The translations under genes were made by a program, and so were the position numbers. A stretch of 64,000 bases of DNA, taken from NCBI RefSeq assembly GCF_043195195.1, contig NZ_JBAFWT010000013.1, positions 1-64,000 of the forward strand, given 5' to 3'. The DNA is from NCEH01 sp043195195. Lineage in GTDB: Bacteria > Pseudomonadota > Alphaproteobacteria > Rhizobiales > Xanthobacteraceae. Of this stretch, positions 35,289 to 44,147 are shown in pieces. The notes under the pieces were generated by a model. That model was not told the origin of the DNA, did no database searches, and saw only the letters and a program-made list of their open reading frames with translations. Within the stretch, counting starts at the first letter, position 1. Each line of letters opens with the position of its first letter.

Positions 35289-37970
35289 TCAGGCGGGGAC
35301 CAGGACCTCCTGGAGGATCTGGCGAAGTTCCGGCAGGCAGGAGCCGCAATTGGTGCCGGCCTTGAGCCGGGCGCCGATGGCTGCGGCGTCGCGATCGCCG
35401 GCGGCGATGGCCTCGGTGATGGCGCCGCGCGGCACGCCGAAGCAGGAGCAGACCAGCGGCCCGCAGGCGCCGCGCGCCCCGGCCCGCCGGCCGGAGAGCA
35501 GGATGCGCCGGTCTTCGGGCGATACCGCCTCATCCCCCAGCAGGCCGGCCAGCGCATCCCAGGCCTGCGGGGCATCGGGCGGACCCATCAGCAGCGCGAA
35601 GACGAGCCGGCCCGCCGCATCGAAGGCGGCGGTGCGATACTGCCCGCCGGGCAGGTCCATCAGTTCAGCGCGGTCCACCGGCAGGCCGAGGCGCTCCACC
35701 CAGGCCGCCCAGTCCTGCGGCTCCGCCGCGCCGGCCAGCCGCCAGCCGAAGCCGCCTTCCAGCCTCGCCCGCGCCCACCACGTGCCCTCCGGCAAAGGCA
35801 ATTGCGGCAGGCTGCGCGCCAGCAGATAGCCGCGCCCGCGCACCGGGACCGGCGCAAGGGTGGCCGGGGTCGCTTTCAGATCGGGCTGGCCGGAATGGGG
35901 ATCGGTGCGCTTGTGCACCAGCGCCCCGACGACACCGTGCGAGGCATTGGCATCGCTCCAATGGATCGGCGCGAACAGGGTGCCGATGGGCTGGCCGGCA
36001 TCGATGCGGACTTCCAGCACCGCCGTGCCATGAGCGGAGGATACCCGCGCCAGAGCGCCCTCCTCAAGCCCCAGCGCGCAGGCATCGGCGGGGTGAACGC
36101 CGACGAACGGCGCCTTGACATGGCCGGCGAGGCGCGGGCTGAGCCCGGTGCGGGTCATGGTGTGCCATTGGTCGCGCACCCGCCCGGTATTGAGCAGGAA
36201 CGGATAATCGGCGCGCGGGGCGGGCGCGGTGGGCAGCGGGGCGCGGAAGCGCGCGCGCCGGTTGGGCGTGAAGAAGCCCCCGTCGGCGAACAGCCGCGCG
36301 CGGCCCTCCCGCGTGCCCTGCGGCACCGGCCATTGCACCGGGGCGAGGCTTTCATAGTCGGCGTCGCTCAAGGTCGCGAGGCCGGAAATATCGAAATCGC
36401 GCGTGCCTCCATTCTCAAAGCCGGAGAGGGCGGCATGCTCGCGGAAGATATCGGCTGGGCCTTGCCAGGCGAAGGCGCGGCCATGGCCGAGCCGCGCCGC
36501 GACTTGCGCGAGCGCCCACCAATCCGGCCGCACCGCGCCGGGCAGGGCGAGGAACGCGCGCTGGCGCGAGATGCGCCGCTCGGAATTGGTCACCGTGCCG
36601 TCCTTCTCGCCCCAAGCGGCGGCGGGCAGCAGCACATGGGGCGCGCAGGCGGCGGTATCGTTGCCCACCACGTTTTCCGACAGCACGAACAGGTCCAGCT
36701 TGGCCAGCGCCGCGCGCACCTCGCCCGCCTGGGGCAGGCTCACGGCCGGATTGGTGCCCATGACCCAGAGCGCCTTGATCTCGCCGCGCGCGATGGCGTC
36801 GAACATCTCGACCGCCTTCAGCCCCTCGGCGGTGGCGATGGCGGGCGCGTCCCAGAACCGGCGCACCCGGTCCACCTCGGCGGGGGAAAAGCCCATGTGG
36901 GCGGCAAGCTGGTTGGCGAGCCCGCCCACCTCGCGCCCGCCCATGGCGTTGGGCTGGCCGGTGAGCGAGAACGGCCCCATGCCCGGCTTGCCGATGCGCC
37001 CGCTCGCCAGATGGCAATTGAGGATGGCATTCACCTTATCGGTGCCCACCGCCGATTGGTTCACGCCCTGGGAATAGCAGGTGACCACGCGCGGCGTGGC
37101 GCGGAACAGGGCGAAGAATTCGGCGACCGCCTCCGGTTCGAGCCCGGTCGCGGCGGCGGTGGCGGCACGGTCCGGAGTTGCCGCGCGGGCCTGCGCGAGC
37201 GTCTCGGCAAAGCCCTCGGTGTGGGCATCGATATAATCTTGGTCGAGCGCGCCGGTGTCGGCGAGATGCACCAGCAGGCCGGAAAACAGCGCGGCATCGG
37301 TGCCATGGGCGATCGGCAGGAACAGATCGGCCTCATCTCCCGTGGCGGTGCGGCGCGGATCGATGACCACCAGGCGGGTGCCCCGCGCGGCCCGCGCCGC
37401 CACCATGCGGCGAAACAGCACCGGATGGCACCAGGCGCTGTTGGCGCCGGTGAGAATGATGAGGTCGGCCGCGTCCAGATCCTCATAGCAGCCCGGCACC
37501 GTGTCCGAGCCGAACGCGCGCTTGTGGCCGGCGACCGAGGAGGCCATGCACAGGCGCGAATTGGTATCCACATTGGCCGTGCCCAGGAAGCCCTTGGCCA
37601 GCTTGTTGGCGGCGTAATAATCCTCGCTCAGCAATTGGCCGGAGAGATAGAAGGCCACCGCCTGCGGCCCGTGCGCGGCGCGGATGGCGCGGAACTGCTC
37701 CGCGATCCGGTCGAGGGCATCATTCCAGTGCGTGCGCGCAAGCGTGCCGTCGGCGCCGCGCATCATGGGATGCAGCAGGCGGGTGTCGCGGTCCAGCGTT
37801 TCGCCCAGCGCCGCGCCCTTGGAGCACAGGCGGCCGAGATTGGCGGGATGCGCCTGATCCCCGGCGATCAGCGCGCCGCCCTGTCCATCCGGGGTCGCCT
37901 TCACGCCGCAGCCGACGCCGCAATAGGGGCAGGTGGTGGCGATCGCGGGGGCGGAGGGAAGAGCATTCAT
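35289..37970 (-). CDS. nasA: Assimilatory nitrate reductase catalytic subunit
   Basis: 893 residues. It reduces nitrate to nitrite in the cytoplasm with a molybdopterin guanine dinucleotide cofactor. The N-terminal [4Fe-4S] ligands are C14, C17, C21 and C49 (CPYCGVGC and LCSKG). The Mo-ligand cysteine lies in NSRLCMASSVAG. The C-terminal 80 residues add a BFD-like [2Fe-2S] domain (LVCSCFGV and TNCGSC), as in NasA of other proteobacteria. It is the last gene of the nrtA operon, 13 bp after the reductase gene. Confidence 0.95.
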   Translation of the reverse strand: MNALPSAPAIATTCPYCGVGCGVKATPDGQGGALIAGDQAHPANLGRLCSKGAALGETLDRDTRLLHPMMRGADGTLARTHWNDALDRIAEQFRAIRAAHGPQAVAFYLSGQLLSEDYYAANKLAKGFLGTANVDTNSRLCMASSVAGHKRAFGSDTVPGCYEDLDAADLIILTGANSAWCHPVLFRRMVAARAARGTRLVVIDPRRTATGDEADLFLPIAHGTDAALFSGLLVHLADTGALDQDYIDAHTEGFAETLAQARAATPDRAATAAATGLEPEAVAEFFALFRATPRVVTCYSQGVNQSAVGTDKVNAILNCHLASGRIGKPGMGPFSLTGQPNAMGGREVGGLANQLAAHMGFSPAEVDRVRRFWDAPAIATAEGLKAVEMFDAIARGEIKALWVMGTNPAVSLPQAGEVRAALAKLDLFVLSENVVGNDTAACAPHVLLPAAAWGEKDGTVTNSERRISRQRAFLALPGAVRPDWWALAQVAARLGHGRAFAWQGPADIFREHAALSGFENGGTRDFDISGLATLSDADYESLAPVQWPVPQGTREGRARLFADGGFFTPNRRARFRAPLPTAPAPRADYPFLLNTGRVRDQWHTMTRTGLSPRLAGHVKAPFVGVHPADACALGLEEGALARVSSAHGTAVLEVRIDAGQPIGTLFAPIHWSDANASHGVVGALVHKRTDPHSGQPDLKATPATLAPVPVRGRGYLLARSLPQLPLPEGTWWARARLEGGFGWRLAGAAEPQDWAAWVERLGLPVDRAELMDLPGGQYRTAAFDAAGRLVFALLMGPPDAPQAWDALAGLLGDEAVSPEDRRILLSGRRAGARGACGPLVCSCFGVPRGAITEAIAAGDRDAAAIGARLKAGTNCGSCLPELRQILQEVLVPA

Positions 37971-37983
37971 GTCCGGCCGCCTC

Positions 37984-39615
37984 TCAATAGACGTCCGCCT
38001 GATAGCGTCCGGCTTTCTTCAACTCGGCGATGAAGGCGCGGGCTTTCTCGAGATCCATGCCGCCGTGCTGCGAAGCGACATCGGCGAGCGCGAGTTCCAC
38101 ATCTTTCGCCATGCGCTTGGCATCGCCGCAGATGTAGAAATGCGCGCCCTCCTGGAACCATGCCCACAGCTCCGCGCCATGCTCGCGAATGCGGTCCTGC
38201 ACATAGATTTTCTCGGCGCCGTCGCGCGACCAGGCGGTTTCGAGCCGCGTCAGGCAGCCGGCCGCCTGCAGGCCCACCAATTCCTCCTCATAGAAGAAAT
38301 CGCTCTCGCGGCGCTGATGGCCGAAGAACAGCCAGTTCTTGCCGGGCGCCTTGGCGGCCATGCGCTCGTGCAGGAAGGCGCGGAACGGGGCGATGCCGGT
38401 GCCCGGCCCCACCATGATGACGCCCTTGGCGGCATCCTGCGGCAGCGCGAAGCCGTGCGCCTTCTGAATATAGGCCTTCAGCCGCGTGCCCTCCGGCACC
38501 CGTCCGCCGAGGAAGGTGGAGGCGACCCCGTGGCGCGTGCGGGAGCCCACCGCATAGCGCACCGCATCCACCGTCAGGGACAGCCGGCCGGGGGTGGCCA
38601 GCGGGCTCGACGAGATGGAATACAGCCGCGGCTGGAGCGGCTCCAGGCATTCGATGAGGGCTTCCGGATCGGGCCGGATGCCGGGAAATTTCTCCAACGC
38701 CGCCAGCACGTCGAGGGTCGCGGCATCGCCGTCGGGATCTTCTCCCGCCGCCAGCGCCTTCGCCTTGGTCTTGCGCGCGCCGCCGGTGATGTAGGAGATC
38801 AAATGAAACAGCGCATCGGGCGCCGCGCCGAGGCACACTTCGCGCGCCAGCACGTCGTGCAAGGTCTTCTCATTGATGGGGAAATCTGCCGGCGCATGGA
38901 GCGCGGCCAGCACCGCATCCACCAGCTCTGGATCATTCACCGGGAACAGGCCGAAGCTGTCGCCCGCGCGATAATCGATGCCGGAGCCCGCAAGGTCGAA
39001 CTCGACATGCCAGGTCTCCTTTTCCGAGCCTGCCTTGTTCAGCCGGGAGCGGCCGAGGAACACGACTTCGCCGGGGTTCTCCCGCGTGCCGAGGGGCGCG
39101 GCGCGGGCGGCGGAAGGGGGCGGCGCCACCGCCGCAGAAGCAGCAGGGGCCGGGGCGGGCGCGGCGTCCCGTTCGGCGGCGAGCTGCTTGAGCATGCGTA
39201 GGGTTTCCTTGCCCCCCGGCGCGCACAGATTGAGCTTGGTCTCCTCGCCCGTGGCGATAGCCTTGGAATAGCTCTCGCAGAGATAGCCGCACTGGCCGCA
39301 ATCCTGCTGCGCCATGGCCGCCATCATGCGGCGGGGCAGGGGTTTTCCCTCGGCGAGCGCCATGCGTTCGTCGAGCGGCAGGGCGGCGTCATGCCAGGGG
39401 GCGCCGTCATCTTCCTCCCCCGCCGGGCCTGCGCCGGCGAGCAGGGCCGCGCTCTCAGCCGGGGAGAGGCTGGTGGCGCCGGCATCCGAGGAGAACACAC
39501 CGGCGAAGAAGCCGTTCAGCCAGGAGCGCTGCTCGGGCGTGAAGGGCGCGCTCTCCGGCAGGAAGGGCACCACGGCGTTTGGCGCGGTTTGGGGCGGGCG
39601 GGTCTGGAGGGTCAT
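37984..39615 (-). CDS. Sulfite reductase alpha-like flavoprotein with an N-terminal Fe-S motif and no flavodoxin domain
   Basis: 543 residues. The C-terminal 370 residues match the FAD/NADPH-binding part of CysJ: RLYSISSSP for FAD and VGPGTGIAPFRAF for NADPH, ending in an aromatic residue (ADVY). The flavodoxin domain of CysJ is missing. Instead the N-terminal part has CGQCGYLC and LNLCAPGG, giving C106, C109, C113 and C131, likely a [4Fe-4S] cluster. It probably passes NADPH electrons to nitrite or nitrate reductase. Its start overlaps the nirA stop as ATGA. Confidence 0.85.
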   Translation of the reverse strand: MTLQTRPPQTAPNAVVPFLPESAPFTPEQRSWLNGFFAGVFSSDAGATSLSPAESAALLAGAGPAGEEDDGAPWHDAALPLDERMALAEGKPLPRRMMAAMAQQDCGQCGYLCESYSKAIATGEETKLNLCAPGGKETLRMLKQLAAERDAAPAPAPAASAAVAPPPSAARAAPLGTRENPGEVVFLGRSRLNKAGSEKETWHVEFDLAGSGIDYRAGDSFGLFPVNDPELVDAVLAALHAPADFPINEKTLHDVLAREVCLGAAPDALFHLISYITGGARKTKAKALAAGEDPDGDAATLDVLAALEKFPGIRPDPEALIECLEPLQPRLYSISSSPLATPGRLSLTVDAVRYAVGSRTRHGVASTFLGGRVPEGTRLKAYIQKAHGFALPQDAAKGVIMVGPGTGIAPFRAFLHERMAAKAPGKNWLFFGHQRRESDFFYEEELVGLQAAGCLTRLETAWSRDGAEKIYVQDRIREHGAELWAWFQEGAHFYICGDAKRMAKDVELALADVASQHGGMDLEKARAFIAELKKAGRYQADVY

Positions 39616-41378
39616 TCCGCGGGCTCCGCAGCGACGAGGGATTTCAGCTTTTCCGCATCCGTGCGGCGGGTGAAGGCGGCGAACGGCTCGCCGGCCGTGC
39701 GATGGGCGAGCCAGGTTTTCAGCAGCTTCTCCACCAGCACCGGCACCTCTTCCGCCTTCACATCGCGGAACAGCTCCTCGGCGATGGCGGCATCGGTGCC
39801 GAACCCGCCGCCCACCAGCAGGTGATAGCCGTCCACCGTATCGCCCTCCTCATTGAGGGCGACGCGCGCGCCGATCAGGCCGATGTCGCCGATATAATGC
39901 TGGGCGCAACTGTTGTGGCAGCCGGTGACATGGATGTTCACCGGCTCGCTCAGGGCCACGCGCGGGCCGCAATGGGCGCCGATGGCGAGAGCCGTGCCCT
40001 TGGTGTCGGCGGCGGCGAAGCGACAGCCTTTCGAGCCGGTACAGGCGACGATGCCGGCCTGCAAAGCGCTCGCTTCCGCCGTGAGGCCGATGCCCGCGAT
40101 GGCGGCTTTGGCCTCGTCCACTCGGGCATCGGGCACGCCGGACAGCAGCAGGTTCTGCCACACCGTCAGGCGCAAATCGCCATCGCCCAGGCGCACCGCG
40201 AGATCGGCGAGGGCGTGCATCTGCGACGCCGTGATGCGGCCGACCGGCAGGCCGATGCCGATCCAGTTCAGCCCCGCCTGCTTCTGGGGATGCACGCCGA
40301 GATGGGCCATGCGGTCCGCCTGCGGGCGCGGCAGCACGGCTTCGGCGGGGAGGCGCAGCAGCTTTTGGCCGAGCTTCTCTTCCACGGCGAGAAGGAATTT
40401 CTCGAAGCCCCAGGCGTCGAGCACATATTTCAGCCGCGCCTTCTTGCGGTCGGTGCGGTCGCCGCTGTCGATGAACACGCGCACGATGGCGTCCGCCACG
40501 CGGGTCGCGTCCTTGGGCTCCAGGATCACCCCGGTGTCGCGGGCGAAATCCTTGTGGCCGGTGATGCCGCCGAGCGCGAGGCGGAACCACACGCCCGGCT
40601 CCACGCCAAAGCCCTCGCGCACTTCCACCGCCTGGAAGCCGATGTCGTTGGTGTCCTCCAGCGCGCCGATGCGTCCGGCACCGTCGAACGCCACGTTGAA
40701 CTTGCGCGGCAGGCCATACATGGCGCGGGTGTTGAGAATGTAATGGTGCCACTCCCGCGCATAGGGGCGGGTGTCGAGCAATTCCTGCGGGTCGATGCCG
40801 GCGGTGGGCGTGCCCGTCACGTTGCGGATATTGTCGCCGCCGGTGCCGCGTGCCGTGAGGCCGAGGTCCACCAGCTTTTCCAGCAAAATCACGCCGTCGG
40901 CGGCCGGGATCTCGCGGATTTGCAGATTGGCGCGGGTGGTGACGTCGCAATAGCCGCCACCATGGTCGCGGGCGATATCGGCGATGCCCCGGAATTGCCA
41001 ATGGGTCAGGATGCCGTTGGGCATGCGCATGCGGCACATGAAGCTGTCCTGCGCCGGGGCGACATAGAACAGGCCATTGTATTTCCAGCGCAGGATGTCC
41101 TGCCCCTTGGGGAATTCACCGGCCTGGGCGGCCTCCTTCATGCGGGCATAGCTGTCGAGGCCCATTTCCTCGCGCTTGGCTTTTTCCTCGGGCGTGAGCT
41201 TCTTGCCCTCGGCCTCGGTGCGGGCCATGGCCGTGTGGCTGGCGGCATCCGGGCCGGTGGGGTCGGCGGCAGGCGCGGCAGGGCCGGCGCCCGGCACGCG
41301 CGCGACGCGGGCCACCTGGGCCCCCGAAACGAAGCCTTCGAGATAGCGCTTCTGGTCGATGGTGAAATCGCCGCCCAT
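39612..41378 (-). CDS. nirA: Ferredoxin-type siroheme nitrite reductase
   Basis: 588 residues. It reduces nitrite to ammonium with a siroheme and a bridged [4Fe-4S] cluster. Cluster ligands are C446 and C452 (ACTGSKGC) and C487 and C491 (GCHNSC). Two sulfite/nitrite reductase repeats flank it, and the long N-terminal extension (about 20-75) is low-complexity. The fold is the single-chain NirA type, not NirB. It lies 12 bp after the FAD protein gene and overlaps the flavoreductase gene. Confidence 0.92.
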   Translation of the reverse strand: MGGDFTIDQKRYLEGFVSGAQVARVARVPGAGPAAPAADPTGPDAASHTAMARTEAEGKKLTPEEKAKREEMGLDSYARMKEAAQAGEFPKGQDILRWKYNGLFYVAPAQDSFMCRMRMPNGILTHWQFRGIADIARDHGGGYCDVTTRANLQIREIPAADGVILLEKLVDLGLTARGTGGDNIRNVTGTPTAGIDPQELLDTRPYAREWHHYILNTRAMYGLPRKFNVAFDGAGRIGALEDTNDIGFQAVEVREGFGVEPGVWFRLALGGITGHKDFARDTGVILEPKDATRVADAIVRVFIDSGDRTDRKKARLKYVLDAWGFEKFLLAVEEKLGQKLLRLPAEAVLPRPQADRMAHLGVHPQKQAGLNWIGIGLPVGRITASQMHALADLAVRLGDGDLRLTVWQNLLLSGVPDARVDEAKAAIAGIGLTAEASALQAGIVACTGSKGCRFAAADTKGTALAIGAHCGPRVALSEPVNIHVTGCHNSCAQHYIGDIGLIGARVALNEEGDTVDGYHLLVGGGFGTDAAIAEELFRDVKAEEVPVLVEKLLKTWLAHRTAGEPFAAFTRRTDAEKLKSLVAAEPAE

Positions 41379-41390
41379 GGTTTCTTCTCC

Positions 41391-42602
41391 TCAGGCCGCG
41401 GCATCGCGCGCGACCGGCCCGAAGGCGAGGTCCGCGCGCAGGGCCGCGATCGGGGTGCGGTTCGTGATGAGGTCGAGATAGAACAGGCCGTCGGCCGTAT
41501 CGCCGTAGAAGACGGCGCCGATCAGCAGCCCGTCCTTCACGATCAGCCGCCGGTAAAGACCGAGCGCCCGATCGGTGAGGAGGATGTCCTCGGTGCCCGG
41601 CCCGCCGGTGACATCTCCGGCGGAGAAGACGTGCACGCCCGAAACCTTGAGATTGGTCGAGACCGAGCTGCCGGTATAAAGCGCGGCCTCGCCGGCAAAG
41701 CGGCGGGCGAGCACGCGGGCCTGCTCATAGGCCGGTGCCACGAGGCCGTAGACGGCGGCGCGATGCTCGGCGCATTCGCCCATGGCGTGGATCGCGGGAT
41801 CATCGCTCGTCAGCGTATCGTCCACCAGCACGCCGCGATTGCAGGCAAGGCCGGCGGCGCGGGCAAGGTCCGCATTGGGCCGGACGCCGCAGGCCACCAC
41901 CACGATGTCGGCGGGGATCAGCCGGCCGTCGGCGAGCCGCAGGCCGGTGACATGGTCGGTGCCTTCCACGCGGGCGGTGGAGGCTTCGAGCACCACTTCG
42001 ATGCCGCGCGCTTCCACCGCCTGCCGCAGCAGGGCGCCGGCGCGCGCGTCGAGCTGGCGTTCCATCAGCCGGTCCATGAGATGGACGAGGGTGGTCTTCG
42101 CACCGGCGCCGGCCATGCCGCTGGCCGCTTCCAGGCCCAGCAGCCCGCCGCCGATGACCACGGCGCGGGTTCCCGGCTTCGCCGCATCCATCAGGGCCGC
42201 GACGTCCGCGAGATCGCGGAACGTGCGCACGCCGGGCAGGTCCATGCCCGGCACCGGCAGGCGGATGGGATGGGAGCCGGTGGCGAGCACCAAATGCTGG
42301 TAGGGCAGGCGGGCGCCGTCCGCGAGCGCGATGGTGTTCGTCGCACGGTCGATGGCGGTTGCGGGATTTCCGTAGAGCAGCGTGACGCCCCGGTCGCGCC
42401 ACCAGGCGGCCGGCTTCAATTGCGCGTCGGCCACCGCGATCTTGCCGGCGAGCACATCGGACAGCAGCACGCGGTTATAGGCGAGCTGCGGCTCCGCGCC
42501 GACGACCGCGACGGCGTAGCGCCCCAGCGCCCGCTGCGCCAGCTCCTCGCAGAGCTTGGCGGCGGCCATGCCGTTACCGACGATGACGAGGGTTTCAGTC
42601 AT
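41391..42602 (-). CDS. Free-standing NirB-type FAD-dependent oxidoreductase
   Basis: 403 residues. It matches only the N-terminal FAD/NAD(P)H module of NirB-type nitrite reductase: VIVGNGMAAAKLCEEL for FAD, VVIGGGLLGLEAASGM for NAD(P)H, and SAGDVTGG for the FAD ribityl region. There is no siroheme domain. It is likely an electron donor to the nitrite reductase encoded next to it. The gap before it on the 5' side holds a cluster of palindromic repeats. Confidence 0.9.
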   Translation of the reverse strand: MTETLVIVGNGMAAAKLCEELAQRALGRYAVAVVGAEPQLAYNRVLLSDVLAGKIAVADAQLKPAAWWRDRGVTLLYGNPATAIDRATNTIALADGARLPYQHLVLATGSHPIRLPVPGMDLPGVRTFRDLADVAALMDAAKPGTRAVVIGGGLLGLEAASGMAGAGAKTTLVHLMDRLMERQLDARAGALLRQAVEARGIEVVLEASTARVEGTDHVTGLRLADGRLIPADIVVVACGVRPNADLARAAGLACNRGVLVDDTLTSDDPAIHAMGECAEHRAAVYGLVAPAYEQARVLARRFAGEAALYTGSSVSTNLKVSGVHVFSAGDVTGGPGTEDILLTDRALGLYRRLIVKDGLLIGAVFYGDTADGLFYLDLITNRTPIAALRADLAFGPVARDAAA

Positions 42603-42631
42603 GAGCTTCTTCTCCCCTTGAGGGGCGCGCG

Positions 42632-42834
42632 CGATGCAGGGAGAAGCCCCCTCTCCCCGACGGGGAGAGGGGAAGGGCGCGCCTTTCCAGGGTGGAGAGA
42701 TGCAGAGGGAAGCCCCCTCTCCCCGCGGGGGAGAGGGTCAGGGTGAGGGGCGTGTTTTCCCGCGTTTCGACGCGCCCGAGCCCCCTCACCCGCCTGCTGC
42801 GCAGTCGACCTCTCCCCGTGGGGGAGAGGTGAAG
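42632..42834. repeat. Cluster of three REP-like palindromes
   Basis: Two tandem units at about 42632-42676 and 42699-42759 both contain GATGCAG then AAGCCCCCTCTCCCC with a matching GGGGAGAGG. A third, full-length copy in the opposite sense lies at 42781-42834 (CCCTCACCCG ... GGGGAGAGGT). They sit between the globin gene and the FAD gene inside one operon, so they could form a strong mRNA structure that sets relative expression. Confidence 0.75.
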
Positions 42835-42893
42835 AGCGCTCTCCTCCAGGGGGAGGCGATGTGCGGGGAAGGGGATGAAGGCGCCCATGATTG

Positions 42894-43325
42894 TCACTCG
42901 GCCGCAGCCTGCGCCGCCGCTTCCGCCGCGGCGGCGATCATGACCGAGGAGAGCAGGCCATAGGCCTCGCTCCAGGCGTCCCGCACCTCGGGCGTGAAAT
43001 CGGCGCCGAGGCCCTGTTCCAGCGTCCAGAGCAGCGCCGCGCCGACCGGCGGATAATGGGCCGCCTCAACTCCATACCCGACGTGGCGACGGGCCAGCGA
43101 CTGGGCGGCGGGGACCACCGCTTCCAGGTTGGACAGGCCCTTCACGACGATGGCGAGGGTCGCCATCAGCTTGCGGCCCTGCTCCGTGATGTCGCCCTTG
43201 AACAGGGGCTTCACTTGCGGCGTGGTTTCGAACAGGCGGGCGTAGAACAGCGCCGCAGCCTGCTCGGAGATGGGCGCCACCTTGGCGAAGGAGGATTGGA
43301 TCAGCGTGATCTGGGTGGGGGTCAT
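42894..43325 (-). CDS. Single-domain globin (flavohaemoglobin-like)
   Basis: 143 residues. It is a globin of the Hmp/Vgb type without a reductase domain: QITLIQSSFAKVAPI at the start, proximal histidine H81 in LARRHVGYGV, and an E. coli Hmp-like F-helix. It has a Glu/Ala-rich end. Placed between nitrate transport and nitrite reduction genes, it most likely removes nitric oxide formed from nitrite, or binds oxygen. Confidence 0.9.
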   Translation of the reverse strand: MTPTQITLIQSSFAKVAPISEQAAALFYARLFETTPQVKPLFKGDITEQGRKLMATLAIVVKGLSNLEAVVPAAQSLARRHVGYGVEAAHYPPVGAALLWTLEQGLGADFTPEVRDAWSEAYGLLSSVMIAAAAEAAAQAAAE

Positions 43326-43340
43326 GGGGGCGTCCTCCGC

Positions 43341-44135
43341 TCAGGCCGCTTCCACGAAGCGATGCCGCTCGTGGAGGAATTTCAGCACCGCTTCGCGGGC
43401 CTTGAGATAGGTGGGGTTCGCCACCAGCTCCAGCCGCCGGCGGGGGCGGGCGAGATCCACGCTGAGCACCTCGCCGATGCGGGCGGAGGGGCCGTTGGTC
43501 ATCATGACGATGCGGTCGGAGAGCAGCACCGCCTCGTCCACGTCATGGGTAATCATGAGGATGGTATTGCCCAGCGCCGCATGGATCTGCATTACGCTGT
43601 CTTGCAGATGGGCGCGGGTGAGCGCGTCCAGCGCGCCGAACGGCTCGTCCAGCAGCAGCACCTTGGGCTGCATGGAGAGCGCGCGGGCGATGCCGACCCG
43701 CTGCTTCATGCCGCCGGACACTTCCGCCGGGCGTTTGTCCTTGGCGTGGGCCATCTGCACCAGTTCAAGATTGTGCAGGGTCCATTCGTTGCGCTCGGCG
43801 CGCGACTTGGTGCCGGAGAACACCTTGTCCACCGCGAGGCGGACATTGTCGTAGACGGTCAGCCACGGCAGCAGCGAATGGTTCTGGAATACGACCGCAC
43901 GGTCGGGGCCGGGGGCGTTCACTTCCCGCCCGTCCAGGATCACGCCGCCGGAGGTGGCGGTGGTGAGGCCGGCGACGATGTTCAGCAAGGTGGACTTGCC
44001 GCAGCCGGAATGGCCGATGATGGAGAGATATTCACCCTTGGCGATGTCGAGCGACACGTCCTTCAGCACCTCCGTGCTGGCGGCGCCGCGGGAAAACGTC
44101 TTACCGATCTGGCTCAGTTCGAGATAGGCGGACAT
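43341..44135 (-). CDS. nrtC: Nitrate ABC transporter ATP-binding protein
   Basis: 264 residues. It powers nitrate or nitrite import with the NrtA and NrtB homologues next to it. Walker A GHSGCGKST is at 41-49, the signature VSGGMKQRVGIARAL is followed by Walker B VLLLDEPFGALD, and the switch histidine is in MITHDVDEA. It lacks the extra NrtA-like domain of cyanobacterial NrtC, so it corresponds to the short NrtD/NasD form. It is 12 bp after the permease gene. Confidence 0.94.
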   Translation of the reverse strand: MSAYLELSQIGKTFSRGAASTEVLKDVSLDIAKGEYLSIIGHSGCGKSTLLNIVAGLTTATSGGVILDGREVNAPGPDRAVVFQNHSLLPWLTVYDNVRLAVDKVFSGTKSRAERNEWTLHNLELVQMAHAKDKRPAEVSGGMKQRVGIARALSMQPKVLLLDEPFGALDALTRAHLQDSVMQIHAALGNTILMITHDVDEAVLLSDRIVMMTNGPSARIGEVLSVDLARPRRRLELVANPTYLKAREAVLKFLHERHRFVEAA

Positions 44136-44147
44136 GGGGAGCCTCCT

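Noticed and set aside
39579..42746. Plus-strand open frame of more than 1000 codons opposite nirA and the FAD gene
   Set aside because: It is an antisense artefact of GC-rich coding DNA with His/Arg/Gly-rich composition and no family motif.
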